This document shows positions 41,263 through 49,173 of a stretch of 64,000 nucleotides of DNA, piece by piece. Position 1 is the first letter of the stretch; every line of letters begins with the position of its first letter. The notes under the pieces are model-generated. The model did not search any database. It saw only the letters and a program-made list of their open reading frames with translations, and was not told where the DNA came from. This stretch comes from Nocardiopsis sp. CC223A (GTDB lineage Bacteria; Actinomycetota; Actinomycetes; Streptosporangiales; Streptosporangiaceae), in the NCBI RefSeq assembly GCF_030766825.1, contig NZ_JASFDV010000003.1, positions 1-64,000 of the forward strand. The letters run 5' to 3'. A program made the position numbers and the translations under genes.

Positions 41263-42506
41263 ACGACCTGCCCCGGCTGCGGCGCCTCCTGGGCACCCCG
41301 GACACCGCCTGGCTGCTGGAGCGGGCCCGCCGCCGCCTGCGCGAGGGCAGACCCCTGACCGGGACGGTCACCCGCCAGGACGCGACCGACGGGGAGCGGT
41401 CGGCCCTCGCCGCCCTGGTGGGCCGCGCTCCGGGGCGCGGCGGCACCGTGAGCGTCCGCCTGGAGCGGGTCGACTCCCTGCTGCGGGACAGCGGCGCCTG
41501 CCCCGGCGGCCTGGCGGCGGCGGTCGAACTCCTCACCGGGCCCGTCGTCCCCCGCAAGGACGAACGGGCACGGGAGGAGGAGTCCTGGAACCGGGTGTTC
41601 GCCCCCCTGGAGGAGGCATGCGGCCCGCACCCCCTCCTGGCCGGGTGGTGTGCGCAGGTGCGCCGGGACGGGCGGGTCCGGCGGATGGCCCCCGACCCGG
41701 AGCAGGCACGGCCCCTGGTGGAGGCGGTCGCCCGGGTGGTGGCCGCCCTGCCGGCGGAGGGGGTGGCCCTGTCCCACCTGGCCGCGCGGGTGCTGGGCGA
41801 CGCCCATGCCCTGGACGACGACCGGTCGGCGGCGACCCTGGTCCTGGGGGCGGCGCGCCTGCTGGGCGGGCAGGACGAGGGGAGCGGGGCCGCGTGGCGG
41901 CGCCGGGTGTGGGCCTCGGTCGGGGTGCTCAAGGACGAGCTGTCCTCCACGGTGTTGGTCCTCAATCTGCCCGGTGCCCCGGCGACGGCCACCGGGCGGG
42001 CGCTGGCCGCCCTGGCCGGGGCCGGACAGCCCGCGGTGCTGACCCTGCGCCAGCTCGTCGCCGAACCGGACTGCGTCCAGTGGTCGGGGAGGCGGGTGTC
42101 GGTGTGCGAGAACCCCGCGGTGGTCGCGGCGGCCGCCGACCGGTGGGGGGCCGCGTGCGCACCCCTGGTCTGCCTACAGGGGGAGCCGAGCGCGGCCGCG
42201 CTGACCCTGTTGCGGGGTGCCGCGGGCGACGGTGCCCGGGTGCGGCTGCACGCCGACTTCGACCCGGGAGGGGTGCGCATCGCCACCACGGTGGCCGGGC
42301 AGGTCGGGTGGGAGCCGTGGCGGTTCACCGCCGCCGACTACACGGCCGCCGCGGCCGCCGGGCCCGGGCGCCCCCTGGGCGGTGTTCCCGCCCCGACCCC
42401 GTGGGACCCGCCCCTGGCGGCGGTGATGGGCCGCCACGGGGTCCGGGTGGAGGAGGAGAACGTCCTTCCCGACCTGCTCGCCGACCTGGGGCCCGCCGCA
42501 CCGTGA
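41259..42506 (+). CDS. jetD: Wadjet type II nuclease subunit JetD (TIGR02679 family)
   Basis: A 415-aa protein of the TIGR02679 family, the topoisomerase VI-like nuclease of Wadjet. GTG 41259 gives a GTGA overlap with jetC and an 8-base gap from GGGAAGGA; GTG 41253 is the alternative. The C-terminal DUF2399/Toprim-type region has SVCENPAVVAAAADRWGAAC (Glu at about 283), LVCLQGEPSAAALTLL and the metal-binding LHADFDPGGVRIA (about 330-342). These match the acid residues expected of a Toprim nuclease. The N-terminal half is a mostly helical and winged-helix region. The gene completes an intact jetABCD operon. Confidence 0.93.
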   Translation: MNDLPRLRRLLGTPDTAWLLERARRRLREGRPLTGTVTRQDATDGERSALAALVGRAPGRGGTVSVRLERVDSLLRDSGACPGGLAAAVELLTGPVVPRKDERAREEESWNRVFAPLEEACGPHPLLAGWCAQVRRDGRVRRMAPDPEQARPLVEAVARVVAALPAEGVALSHLAARVLGDAHALDDDRSAATLVLGAARLLGGQDEGSGAAWRRRVWASVGVLKDELSSTVLVLNLPGAPATATGRALAALAGAGQPAVLTLRQLVAEPDCVQWSGRRVSVCENPAVVAAAADRWGAACAPLVCLQGEPSAAALTLLRGAAGDGARVRLHADFDPGGVRIATTVAGQVGWEPWRFTAADYTAAAAAGPGRPLGGVPAPTPWDPPLAAVMGRHGVRVEEENVLPDLLADLGPAAP

Positions 42507-42594
42507 TCGGCCCGGCCGGGTGGGGCGCCCCGGCGCGGCGCCGAGGACGAGGGGGCTGCCGTCGCGACCGCCGACCCGCCCGCCTGGGCCCGGT

Positions 42595-42610
42595 GCGCCC
42601 GGCCGGGCGC
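42595..42610. terminator. 16-bp perfect palindrome after the Wadjet operon
   Basis: GCGCCCGGCCGGGCGC is self-complementary, with a second CCCGGCCGGG copy 80 bp earlier at about 42514. It abuts the stop of a leftward gene remnant. It may serve as a terminator for jetD or for the remnant, although a palindrome without loop is a weak hairpin. Confidence 0.35.
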
Positions 42611-42715
42611 TCAGGGGCGGATGTCGCCGGCGAAGCGGTCCAGCGCCTCGCGCACCGGGTGCAGTCGGTAGGGGCCGACCCTCGGTGGGTCGGAATCGCG
42701 TAAGGGGTCCGGCAT
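42611..42715 (-). pseudogene. N-terminal remnant of a Ser/Thr protein kinase-like gene
   Basis: A 34-codon leftward frame from ATG 42715 begins MPDPLRDSDPPRVGPYRLHP. This is the usual opening of actinobacterial Pkn kinases (P-L-x-x-x-DP-x-x-(V/I)GPYRL), just before the glycine-rich loop. Instead of a loop and VAIK Lys it runs into REALDRFAGDIRP and stops. It looks like a kinase start fused by deletion to a few unrelated or terminal codons. Function is unlikely. Confidence 0.4.
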
Positions 42716-42843
42716 GGGCACCGCTTCCGCTCGGGGGCGGTCGGTCCCGGCCGGGGTGGAAGCCGCCGTCCTGCGAGGAGCGCCCGGCCGGCTCCGGCCG
42801 TGCCGGCGCGGGGCGTGCAGGGAGCGGCGGGCGCATCGCCGCC

Positions 42844-43278
42844 TCACCGGGCGTGGAAGGCGGACAGGTCGACGGCCGGGGCCGGGGCGAACTCCACCCC
42901 CCGCTCGGGCGGGACGGGCTCGCCGGAGGCGGCGTCGGTGCAGTGGGCGTCGAACAGCTCGGCCTCGTCGAAGGGGACGAGGGCGTGGTCGGCGATCCGC
43001 CAGCCGCGGACGACCTTGACCGGGATCGCCGTCCCGTTCGCGAGGGTGTGGGAGGTCTCCTCGGTGAAGCTGCGCAGGACCAGGGCGGCGCTCCGCCCGG
43101 CGGCCACGATGCCGGACAGCCGTTCCACCACCGGGGGGTGCTCGATGTCCCAGCCCCCGGTGTGCAGGACGACCGAGGTGGAGTCCGACCGGTCGGTGTG
43201 CAGGGTGAGGATGTGGTGTCGGCCGGGGAGGTCCCTCAGGAGGGCGGACAACAGGATGCGGGCGCGTGAGGTCAACAT
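42844..43278 (-). CDS. Hypothetical protein
   Basis: A 144-aa protein from ATG 43278. N-terminal helix TSRARILLSALLRDLPGRHH precedes a beta-rich middle (ILTLHTDRSDSTSVVLHTGG), a helix containing VVERLSGIVAAGRSAALVLR and a C-terminal region with VKVVRGWRIADHALVPFD. It has no signal peptide or membrane helix. No family is recognised. It lies 140 bp upstream of nothing in its own direction and beyond the 3' end of the methyltransferase gene, which is transcribed the same way, so a shared transcript is possible. Confidence 0.6.
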   Translation of the reverse strand: MLTSRARILLSALLRDLPGRHHILTLHTDRSDSTSVVLHTGGWDIEHPPVVERLSGIVAAGRSAALVLRSFTEETSHTLANGTAIPVKVVRGWRIADHALVPFDEAELFDAHCTDAASGEPVPPERGVEFAPAPAVDLSAFHAR

Positions 43279-43418
43279 GGTCCGAGTATGTGCGCCCCGA
43301 ACCGCCCGGAACGGGTTGTCCACAGGCCGGATTCGGGGGCCGCGCGGATCACGGGGGCCTTGCGGGAGGGGCGGCCGGCCGGGGCCCGGAGCGAGGTCGC
43401 CGGCCGGTCCGGGCCCGG

Positions 43419-44150
43419 TCAGGCGGGCTTGCGCAGGACGGTGATGCGGTCGCGGTACTTGGCGACGGTGTACTGGCCGCGGTCGCCCCAGGAGTCGCGT
43501 TGCTCGACGACCTCCAGGCCGTGGTCGGCGGCCCAGCGGGCGAAGGCCTCGGGGGAGACGTCGGAGCGGTTGCCGTCGTCGCGCCAGCGCCGCTGGCTGA
43601 TCCAGCGCTGGGCGATGCGGCCCGGGCGGCCGGTGCGGCCTGTGGCCGGGGCCAGGCGCAGCGACCAGTCGGGTTTGCCGGCGTGGTGGACGACGGCGGT
43701 CGCGCCCGGGGCCATGACCCGGGACATCTCGGCGAGGTAGCCGGTGATGACGTCCGGGTCCAGGTGGACGAAGACGTCGAAGGACCACACGAACGCGATG
43801 GAGGTGTCCGGGACGGGGGCCATACCGCAGTCGTCGGTGCGGTGGACGCGCAGGCCGGGGCGGTCGGCGAACCTTTCCCGGCAGTGGTCGAGGCAGCTCT
43901 CGTTGACGTCCACGATCCACACGTGCGGGGAGTGCTCCAGCAGGTGTTCGGTCCAGCGGCCGTGGCCGGGGCCGATCTCCAGGGAGGGGCCCCGGGAGGC
44001 ACCCGGGACGAGCAGGGTGTCGATGAGGGAGGTCTTCCACTCCTCGTAGGGCTGGCCGCAATAGGCGGCCATGAAGGACCACTCGTCGCCGTTTTTGTCC
44101 CAGGAATGCGTTTTGCCCCACGTCTTGCGATTCCATTCGACTGTCGGCAT
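43419..44150 (-). CDS. Class I SAM-dependent methyltransferase
   Basis: A 243-aa methyltransferase. Motif I is SLEIGPGHGRWTEHLLEHSP, the acidic strand end is VWIVDVNESCLDHCRERF, and the later motifs are IAFVWSFDVFVHLDPDVITG and VMAPGATAVVHHAGKPD. The N-terminus has a Trp-rich WGKTHSWDKNGDEWSFM segment seen in methyltransferases of glycan or polyketide clusters, but the substrate cannot be assigned. It starts at ATG 44150 after an AT-richer upstream stretch. A partner gene is not evident. Confidence 0.88.
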   Translation of the reverse strand: MPTVEWNRKTWGKTHSWDKNGDEWSFMAAYCGQPYEEWKTSLIDTLLVPGASRGPSLEIGPGHGRWTEHLLEHSPHVWIVDVNESCLDHCRERFADRPGLRVHRTDDCGMAPVPDTSIAFVWSFDVFVHLDPDVITGYLAEMSRVMAPGATAVVHHAGKPDWSLRLAPATGRTGRPGRIAQRWISQRRWRDDGNRSDVSPEAFARWAADHGLEVVEQRDSWGDRGQYTVAKYRDRITVLRKPA

Positions 44151-44904
44151 TTTCTGTGTTCCTCCTGTTCGGGTGCCCGGTGTGGGGCGTCGGTGATTTT
44201 CTCTGAAACGGAGAACTCGCTTTCCGAATCCTACTCCCGGATCGTTGGAGAGGTGCTTTCTCTTTTCTTTTCCCGGTGGGGGCGGGGTGGTCCGGGCTCG
44301 GGTTCGGTATGTGCGTTCGACGCCCCGTGGAGCGAGAACGGTTGATGGGGTTCACGCCGGATCGTGTGCGGTGGTACCGCTTCGAGGCCGTCCGGGGACG
44401 CCGGACGCGCGAGCACGCCCGCACCGCACCCGCCGGAGCCCCGGTGGTTCGCCGACCCGTCCCGGCCCGCCCCTGAAGCGCGCCCGGAGCGCTCTGTGGC
44501 GGGTCCGTCGCCCACGCCGACTCCGGAGCCGTTCGCGGGGCGGAGGCCGTGGGGGCGCGATGGCCCCCGGTCCGGGCGGACCGGTCGGCACCGCCCCCGG
44601 CGCCCGGTCGACGGAGCCGACCGGGCGGGCGTTCCAGGATCCGGCCGACCCGTGGTGGAGGGAGTGCGTGCGAACGGTCCGGGAACGGCGGGTGGTGGGG
44701 TCCGCGCCCCCGGGTGGGAAATGGCGTCCGCGTGCTCGAACGTACCGGGTCCGGGCACCTCGTGCCGGCTTTTCTCAAAAAAACAGAGAAAAATCCATGA
44801 TCTACACTATAAAGGCCGCGAATCGGTTCTCTGGCGCATCACCGCGGGGCACCGGGACGAACGGCCGGGGCGGAGCCCGGTCCCCGGCGTGACCTGAACA
44901 GGGA
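44151..44904. other. Long intergenic region with an AT-rich hairpin
   Basis: About 750 bp without a supported gene. The part next to 44150 is AT-richer and probably carries the methyltransferase promoter. The centre is Arg/Pro/Gly-rich in every frame and has no start signals. At 44770-44792 TTTTCTC and GAGAAAA pair around an A-rich 9-nt loop, followed by TCTACACTATAAAGG; this could be a small terminator or the AT-rich core of a promoter. Confidence 0.45.
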
Positions 44905-45006
44905 TCAGGTGATGGTCCATTCGCCGCAGCCGCTGGTCTCGAAAGCGACGTCCGTGGCCGGGACGGTGACGACTTGGTTCCCAGCCGTCCGGCAGGGCAC
45001 GGAGAA
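44905..45006 (-). pseudogene. C-terminal scrap of a secreted Cys-containing protein
   Basis: A leftward frame ends with VVTVPATDVAFETSGCGEWT and a stop. This ending resembles C-termini of small exported actinobacterial proteins with a closing S-G-C-G-x-W module. Upstream, the frame immediately becomes the shadow of the 164-aa gene and has no start codon with a ribosome site. It seems to be the surviving end of a lost gene. Evidence is limited to about 33 residues. Confidence 0.3.
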
Positions 45007-45032
45007 CGCGGGCGGGGGACGTGCGCGCCGGG

Positions 45033-45527
45033 TCAGTCCGTACGCAGGCGGGCGGCGGTGGCGGGGTCGAGGTCGCGCAGGGCCGCGAGGGACGCGGTGT
45101 AGGCGGCGGTGCCCTCCGGGCCCAGGGCGTCGGCGTAGGCGTCCGCGGAGACGGCGGGGACCTCCTGGCCGTTGGTCTGGGCGCTCAGCAGCCACCGGGC
45201 GACCTCGGCCGGGTCGATCCCGGCGCGGGCGCAGGCGGCGGCGTGCAGCGGGACCAGGGCGGCGGCCTCCGCGGCCGGGGCGCCGGGGTCCGCCAGCAGC
45301 GGGACGGTGCGGTCGATCAGGACGATGGCGCGGCGGGCCAGGGACTCGGCCGCGGCCCACTCGCCCAGGCCGGAGAGCGCCTCCACCTCGCCCACCAGGT
45401 CGCGGACGGCCGCCGCGTACTCCTCGGGGCGGTCGGGGACGGCGGCGGGATCGGCCAGCAGGGCCAGGGGGTCGGCGCCGGGGAGGAGTTCGTCGGGCAG
45501 GTCCGGGGAGTCCGGGAAAGAGGCCAT
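45033..45527 (-). CDS. Small helical protein, last gene of the tubulin-like operon
   Basis: A 164-aa protein from ATG 45527, 17 bp behind the preceding gene. It is almost entirely helical and repeat-like (EEYAAAVRDLVGEVEALSGL, GEWAAAESLARRAIVLIDRT, AAALVPLHAAACARAGIDPA), suggesting one or two TPR-type hairpins. No catalytic motif or membrane helix is seen. The tight position at the end of a seven-gene operon points to an accessory or adaptor protein for the GTPase/tubulin-like complex. The family is not recognised. Confidence 0.65.
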   Translation of the reverse strand: MASFPDSPDLPDELLPGADPLALLADPAAVPDRPEEYAAAVRDLVGEVEALSGLGEWAAAESLARRAIVLIDRTVPLLADPGAPAAEAAALVPLHAAACARAGIDPAEVARWLLSAQTNGQEVPAVSADAYADALGPEGTAAYTASLAALRDLDPATAARLRTD

Positions 45528-45544
45528 GGTCCAGTGTCCCGCGG

Positions 45545-46987
45545 TCAGCCGCCGGACAGCACCAGCAGGAAGCAGACCAACAGGAGGACCTGCACCGCGA
45601 CGAGGTACAGCACCCAGGTGGGGACGGGGACCTTCATGCCCAGGGACGCCCCGCCCACCTTCAGGTCCCTGCCGAAATCGGGTTGGTGGAGCCGGACGAT
45701 CCGGGTGGCCAGATCGCCGACCAGGTCCGGGTCGCGGGCGACCGACAACTGGGCGGACAGGCGGTGCAGCTCCTCGCGCCAGGCGTCCTCGTTCCACCGG
45801 TCGGGGACGCCGGAGTCGCGGTGGGGGAGCGGAGGTCGGGGCCGGGGGTCCTGTTCCCGCGCAGGACCCGGGTGGGGGAAGGCCGGTCGGGGGCGGACGG
45901 TGGGGCCGGGGAGAGGACGCGGCTCCGGTGCCGACGGTGCGGGAACGGGGTCCGGGTCCGGGTCGCCGTCCGGCACGGTCTCGGGCCCGACCGCCGGGTC
46001 GGCGGCCGAAGGAACGGGGGGCCGGACCACGGCCGACCGTTGTACGGGGACCTGTTCCAGGAGTTCCTCGATGAGGCGTTCGTGGTGGCCGACCGTGGCC
46101 GATGCGGCGTACTCCCGCAGCCGGGGCAGGAATCCCTGGTCCTTCCTGCGGAGCTGGGTCACCAGCCACCCCGCGAGTTCCAGGTACTGGTCCTCCGGTT
46201 CTTCGCTCCACCAGGGCCCCGTGTCCCCCGCGGGTTCGATGTGGAAGGAGAAGCGGGGACGGCCGACGGCCGGGGGAGGGCCGGGTTCGCAGGTGCAGAA
46301 GGACCAGTCGTTGAACCTGCCGGGCCGCTGCCTCTCGGTGCCCAGAATGTCCCGCAGCACACCGTAGACCCCCCACAGCAGCACCAGGCGGTCGCGTTCG
46401 CGGGCCAGCGGTCCGGTCGTGGGGACGGGGATGTCGACGGGGGAGTCGGGGGAGCGCAGCAGGAGCGCCACCAGCAGGGGCAGGTCCTCCTGTTCGACCG
46501 CCTCCAGGTCGAACCGGCGGGCCTGCCGCCGGCCCTTCTCGTCCATGCGGCCGAGGTAGGGGGGCATGGCGGCCCAGTCCTGCAACCGGTGCGCGGGGGA
46601 TTCCAGCCACGCGTGCAGGTCCGGCCAGCCGCCCAGGGCGGCGAACAGGGCCTGGCGCATCCGCAGTTCGGCCCCGACCACCGCCTGGGCGGCGCTGCGG
46701 CGGCCGTCGCCGGTCGTGGGGAAGCGCCGCAGCAGTGCCCCCTCCCCCGTGCCTTCGGGGACACGCAGGTACCGGTACCCGGGGTGGGGCTCTCCGCCGG
46801 GGAACACGGGGGCCACCAGGGGGGAGAGGCGCTTGTTCCATACCGACAGCCGAAGGTACTCGTCGGTGCCCAGGGAGGTGCCGCAGGCCGTGAGTCCCCG
46901 GGTGACGAGCCCGGGGTCGCCGAAGTCGAAGGAGATCACGTCGAGCTCGATCTCCCGTGCGGGTGTTCCGTGTACCGGGTCGTCCAT
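45545..46987 (-). CDS. Tail-anchored protein adjacent to TRAFAC GTPase (GAP1-like position)
   Basis: A 480-aa protein starting at ATG 46987, one base after the GTPase stop. The first 300 residues are a mixed alpha/beta region (ELDVISFDFGDPGLVTRGLT, DEYLRLSVWNKRLSPLVAPV, AELRMRQALFAALGGWPDLH). A Pro-rich spacer follows, then a helical segment (DPDLVGDLATRIVRLHQPDF) and one C-terminal membrane helix (VLYLVAVQVLLLVCFLLVLS). The N-terminal part and its pairing with the GTPase recall the GTPase-associated proteins of published conflict systems, but I cannot confirm the family by eye. A cytoplasmic domain held at the membrane next to the GTPase is likely. Confidence 0.65.
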   Translation of the reverse strand: MDDPVHGTPAREIELDVISFDFGDPGLVTRGLTACGTSLGTDEYLRLSVWNKRLSPLVAPVFPGGEPHPGYRYLRVPEGTGEGALLRRFPTTGDGRRSAAQAVVGAELRMRQALFAALGGWPDLHAWLESPAHRLQDWAAMPPYLGRMDEKGRRQARRFDLEAVEQEDLPLLVALLLRSPDSPVDIPVPTTGPLARERDRLVLLWGVYGVLRDILGTERQRPGRFNDWSFCTCEPGPPPAVGRPRFSFHIEPAGDTGPWWSEEPEDQYLELAGWLVTQLRRKDQGFLPRLREYAASATVGHHERLIEELLEQVPVQRSAVVRPPVPSAADPAVGPETVPDGDPDPDPVPAPSAPEPRPLPGPTVRPRPAFPHPGPAREQDPRPRPPLPHRDSGVPDRWNEDAWREELHRLSAQLSVARDPDLVGDLATRIVRLHQPDFGRDLKVGGASLGMKVPVPTWVLYLVAVQVLLLVCFLLVLSGG

Positions 46988-46988
46988 C

Positions 46989-48032
46989 TCAGAATCCGAT
47001 CCCCTGGACGTCGTCCCCTCCCTTGACCCCGGTCATCGCCATCAGGGTGAGGAAGGGCTGGAGGACCCGTCGGGGGCGTACCGGACGCGCGTAGCGGGTG
47101 TCGTCCAGCCGCACGGAGCCGGTGGCCGAGACGGCGTGGATGGCGGTCCGTCCGACTTCGAACCAGGGGCGCAGGTAGCCGCTCCCCTTGTCGTAGCGGT
47201 CGATGAAGGCGTACAGGTCCCGGGTCTCCTCCAGGATGAGGGCGGGGTCCAGCCCGGGGGCCCCTTCGCGCAGCCAGCGGTCCACCGGCGGCTCGAACCG
47301 ATAACGGTCGGACTTGCCCAGCACCAGCACCGCCGCCTTCTCATGTTTGCCCTCGACCAGGTCCAGGACGGTCGAGAAGGTGATGTCCGTCTGGTCGTTC
47401 TCCAGGTCGTCGGGGGAGATGACGAAGAAGAACCCGTCGACCCGGTCGAAGAACGCCTGGTCGGAGACGTCCCCCGAGCTGGTCAGGTTCTCCCCGGAGA
47501 CGTCGAAGAAGGCGACCGCCCGGCCGGGACCTTCGGGGTCGGCGGTGTCGTCGATCAGCAGGCCCAGGGCGAACTCCCACACGTTCTGGTTGGTGCGGGG
47601 CAGGACCCGGCCGCGGGACAGCAGTGGTTGGACGAGGGTGTTGGTGAAGCGTTCGTACTCGTCGACGTCCAGGGGGGACACCGAGAGGCCGAACCGTTCG
47701 AGCCCCTGTTCTTGGAGTGTGCCGACCATCGACGCCAGGAGGTGGGTCTTGCCGGAGGCCGGGGCGCCGACCAGGGCCACCACCACCGGTTCGCGTGACT
47801 GGTCGACGTAGCGGTAGGGCAGGTAGTGCTCGGGGTACTCGTCGATCCGGTTGGGGCACAGGACCTTGGCCCGGCGCAGCAGGCGCCGCCGCTGGTCGTC
47901 GGTGGCGTCGGGCGGGATGGTCAGGCGCCGGTACTCCAGGCTCTCCGGCGGGCGTATCCACAGCAGTTCGGGGTCGAGGGCGACCCGGCTCAGGCAGATC
48001 GGGCAGCGCACCGTCGGCTCGGTGTCGGTCAT
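46989..48032 (-). CDS. TRAFAC-type GTPase with N-terminal zinc ribbon (DO-GTPase2-like)
   Basis: A 347-aa protein. ATG 48032 is chosen; TTG 48038 is in frame and closer to GAGAGG. Two Cys pairs near the N-terminus (VRCPICLSRV and later KVLCPNRIDE) suggest a zinc ribbon. A P-loop GTPase follows: ALVGAPASGKTHLLASMVGT (about 90), FFDVSGENLTSSGDVSD as the Walker B/switch II region, FFFVISPDDLEN and VLVLGKSDRYRF in the place of NKxD. This layout fits the double-GTPase clade of conflict systems. It lies between the pseudokinase and the tail-anchored protein and has one-base spacing to the latter. Confidence 0.78.
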   Translation of the reverse strand: MTDTEPTVRCPICLSRVALDPELLWIRPPESLEYRRLTIPPDATDDQRRRLLRRAKVLCPNRIDEYPEHYLPYRYVDQSREPVVVALVGAPASGKTHLLASMVGTLQEQGLERFGLSVSPLDVDEYERFTNTLVQPLLSRGRVLPRTNQNVWEFALGLLIDDTADPEGPGRAVAFFDVSGENLTSSGDVSDQAFFDRVDGFFFVISPDDLENDQTDITFSTVLDLVEGKHEKAAVLVLGKSDRYRFEPPVDRWLREGAPGLDPALILEETRDLYAFIDRYDKGSGYLRPWFEVGRTAIHAVSATGSVRLDDTRYARPVRPRRVLQPFLTLMAMTGVKGGDDVQGIGF

Positions 48033-48063
48033 GGTCAAGGTCGCCTCTCGGTGCGGGGGCGGG

Positions 48064-49173
48064 TCATCCCAGGTAGATGAACAGGGCGACGGTCGCGGCC
48101 GTGAGGGCGGCCAGCAGCAGCAGGATGCGCCCCCAGGAGCGGGCGGTCGCGGGGGTGGCCGGCCCGGTAACCGTCGTGTACTCCGGGGGCGGGTCGGAGT
48201 CGGTGGCCGGTTCCGTCGGGGCAGGGCCCGGTCGTTCCTCGGCCTCGTCCGGGGGCAGTCCCAGGACCTCCCGTTTGTGGGCGCGGTCGCGCAGGAAGCG
48301 GGCGCGTCCGGGGGCGAGGTGGCCGTCGACGCCTCCGGTGAGCGGTGGTGGCTCCCCTGTGGTCCGGGTGAAGAGGGCGTCGGCGGTGGTGCGTTCCTCG
48401 GCGGCGCGCACGAGCACCGGGAGCAGCAGGGGTTCGAGGTCGGGGTGGTCCTGGAGCGGGAGGACGCCGTGTCCGGCGGCGTCGTATCCGGTCAGTGCCT
48501 GGAACAGGACGAGGCCCGCCGACCAGAGGTCGTCGCGGGGGTCGCAGCGGCCGGTCCCCTCACGCTGTTCGTGGGAGGACCAGGGGGCGGTCCCCACCGC
48601 GGTGCGGGGGGTGCCCGCGACGGTCGCCTCGGTGAATCCGCGGATCTGTAGGGTGCCGTCGCGTTCGTCCCAGTAGACGGTGTCGGGGGTGATGTCGCGG
48701 TGCACGACCCCGCAGGAGTCCAGGATGGTCAGTGCGCGCAGCAGGCCGTCCCGGAACAGCAGGCGTTCCTCCTCGAAGAGGCGCCGCCGGGTCGACAGAG
48801 CGGACAGGGGGATGCCCCGCGGTGGTTCCAGGAGGGCGAACGGCCTCTCCGGGTCGTCGTGGTGGCCGACCAGGCGGCTCAGCTCACGGGGGTGGGCGCC
48901 GCGGGTGCCGCGGGCGATGCGCGTTCCGGCGGCGATCTCGTTGTCCAGGGCGGTGTAGGCCTTGGCCCGGTCCTGGGGGCGCCGGTGGGCGTCGGGGTCC
49001 ACCGAGAGCAGGAGCAGGTCGCATCGCCGTATCTCGTCGCGGACCGGGACGCAGGTCAGCAGTGGGTGCGGGGGGTCGCCGGGGTCCGTGTCGGGCAGGG
49101 GGACGAGGCGGCAGGGCACGGTCTCGTGGAAGGGGGTCAGGTAGAGGCCCTGCGGCTCGGACGTGTCACTCAA
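48064..49173 (-). CDS. Tail-anchored pseudokinase
   Basis: A 369-aa protein starting at TTG 49173, overlapping the preceding gene by TTGA. The fold is a protein kinase: catalytic-loop VVHRDITPDTVYWD (His-Arg-Asp at 158-160), alpha-F DDLWSAGLVLFQALTG (214-229) and an APE-like APWSSHEQ. Key residues are missing. The loop Asn is Thr, the DFG motif reads RGFTEA, and no glycine-rich loop or VAIK Lys is evident. Mg-ATP catalysis is therefore unlikely, and it should act as a scaffold or allosteric switch. A Pro-rich linker leads to one C-terminal membrane helix (349-366, ILLLLAALTAATVALFIYL). It sits between the four-pass membrane protein and the GTPase in a coupled operon. Confidence 0.8.
   Translation of the reverse strand: MSDTSEPQGLYLTPFHETVPCRLVPLPDTDPGDPPHPLLTCVPVRDEIRRCDLLLLSVDPDAHRRPQDRAKAYTALDNEIAAGTRIARGTRGAHPRELSRLVGHHDDPERPFALLEPPRGIPLSALSTRRRLFEEERLLFRDGLLRALTILDSCGVVHRDITPDTVYWDERDGTLQIRGFTEATVAGTPRTAVGTAPWSSHEQREGTGRCDPRDDLWSAGLVLFQALTGYDAAGHGVLPLQDHPDLEPLLLPVLVRAAEERTTADALFTRTTGEPPPLTGGVDGHLAPGRARFLRDRAHKREVLGLPPDEAEERPGPAPTEPATDSDPPPEYTTVTGPATPATARSWGRILLLLAALTAATVALFIYLG

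Noticed and set aside
44245-44892. Rightward 215-codon frame in the 44.2-44.9 kb gap
   Set aside because: Arg/Gly/Pro-rich, no ribosome site, no family-like stretch; all six frames look alike here.
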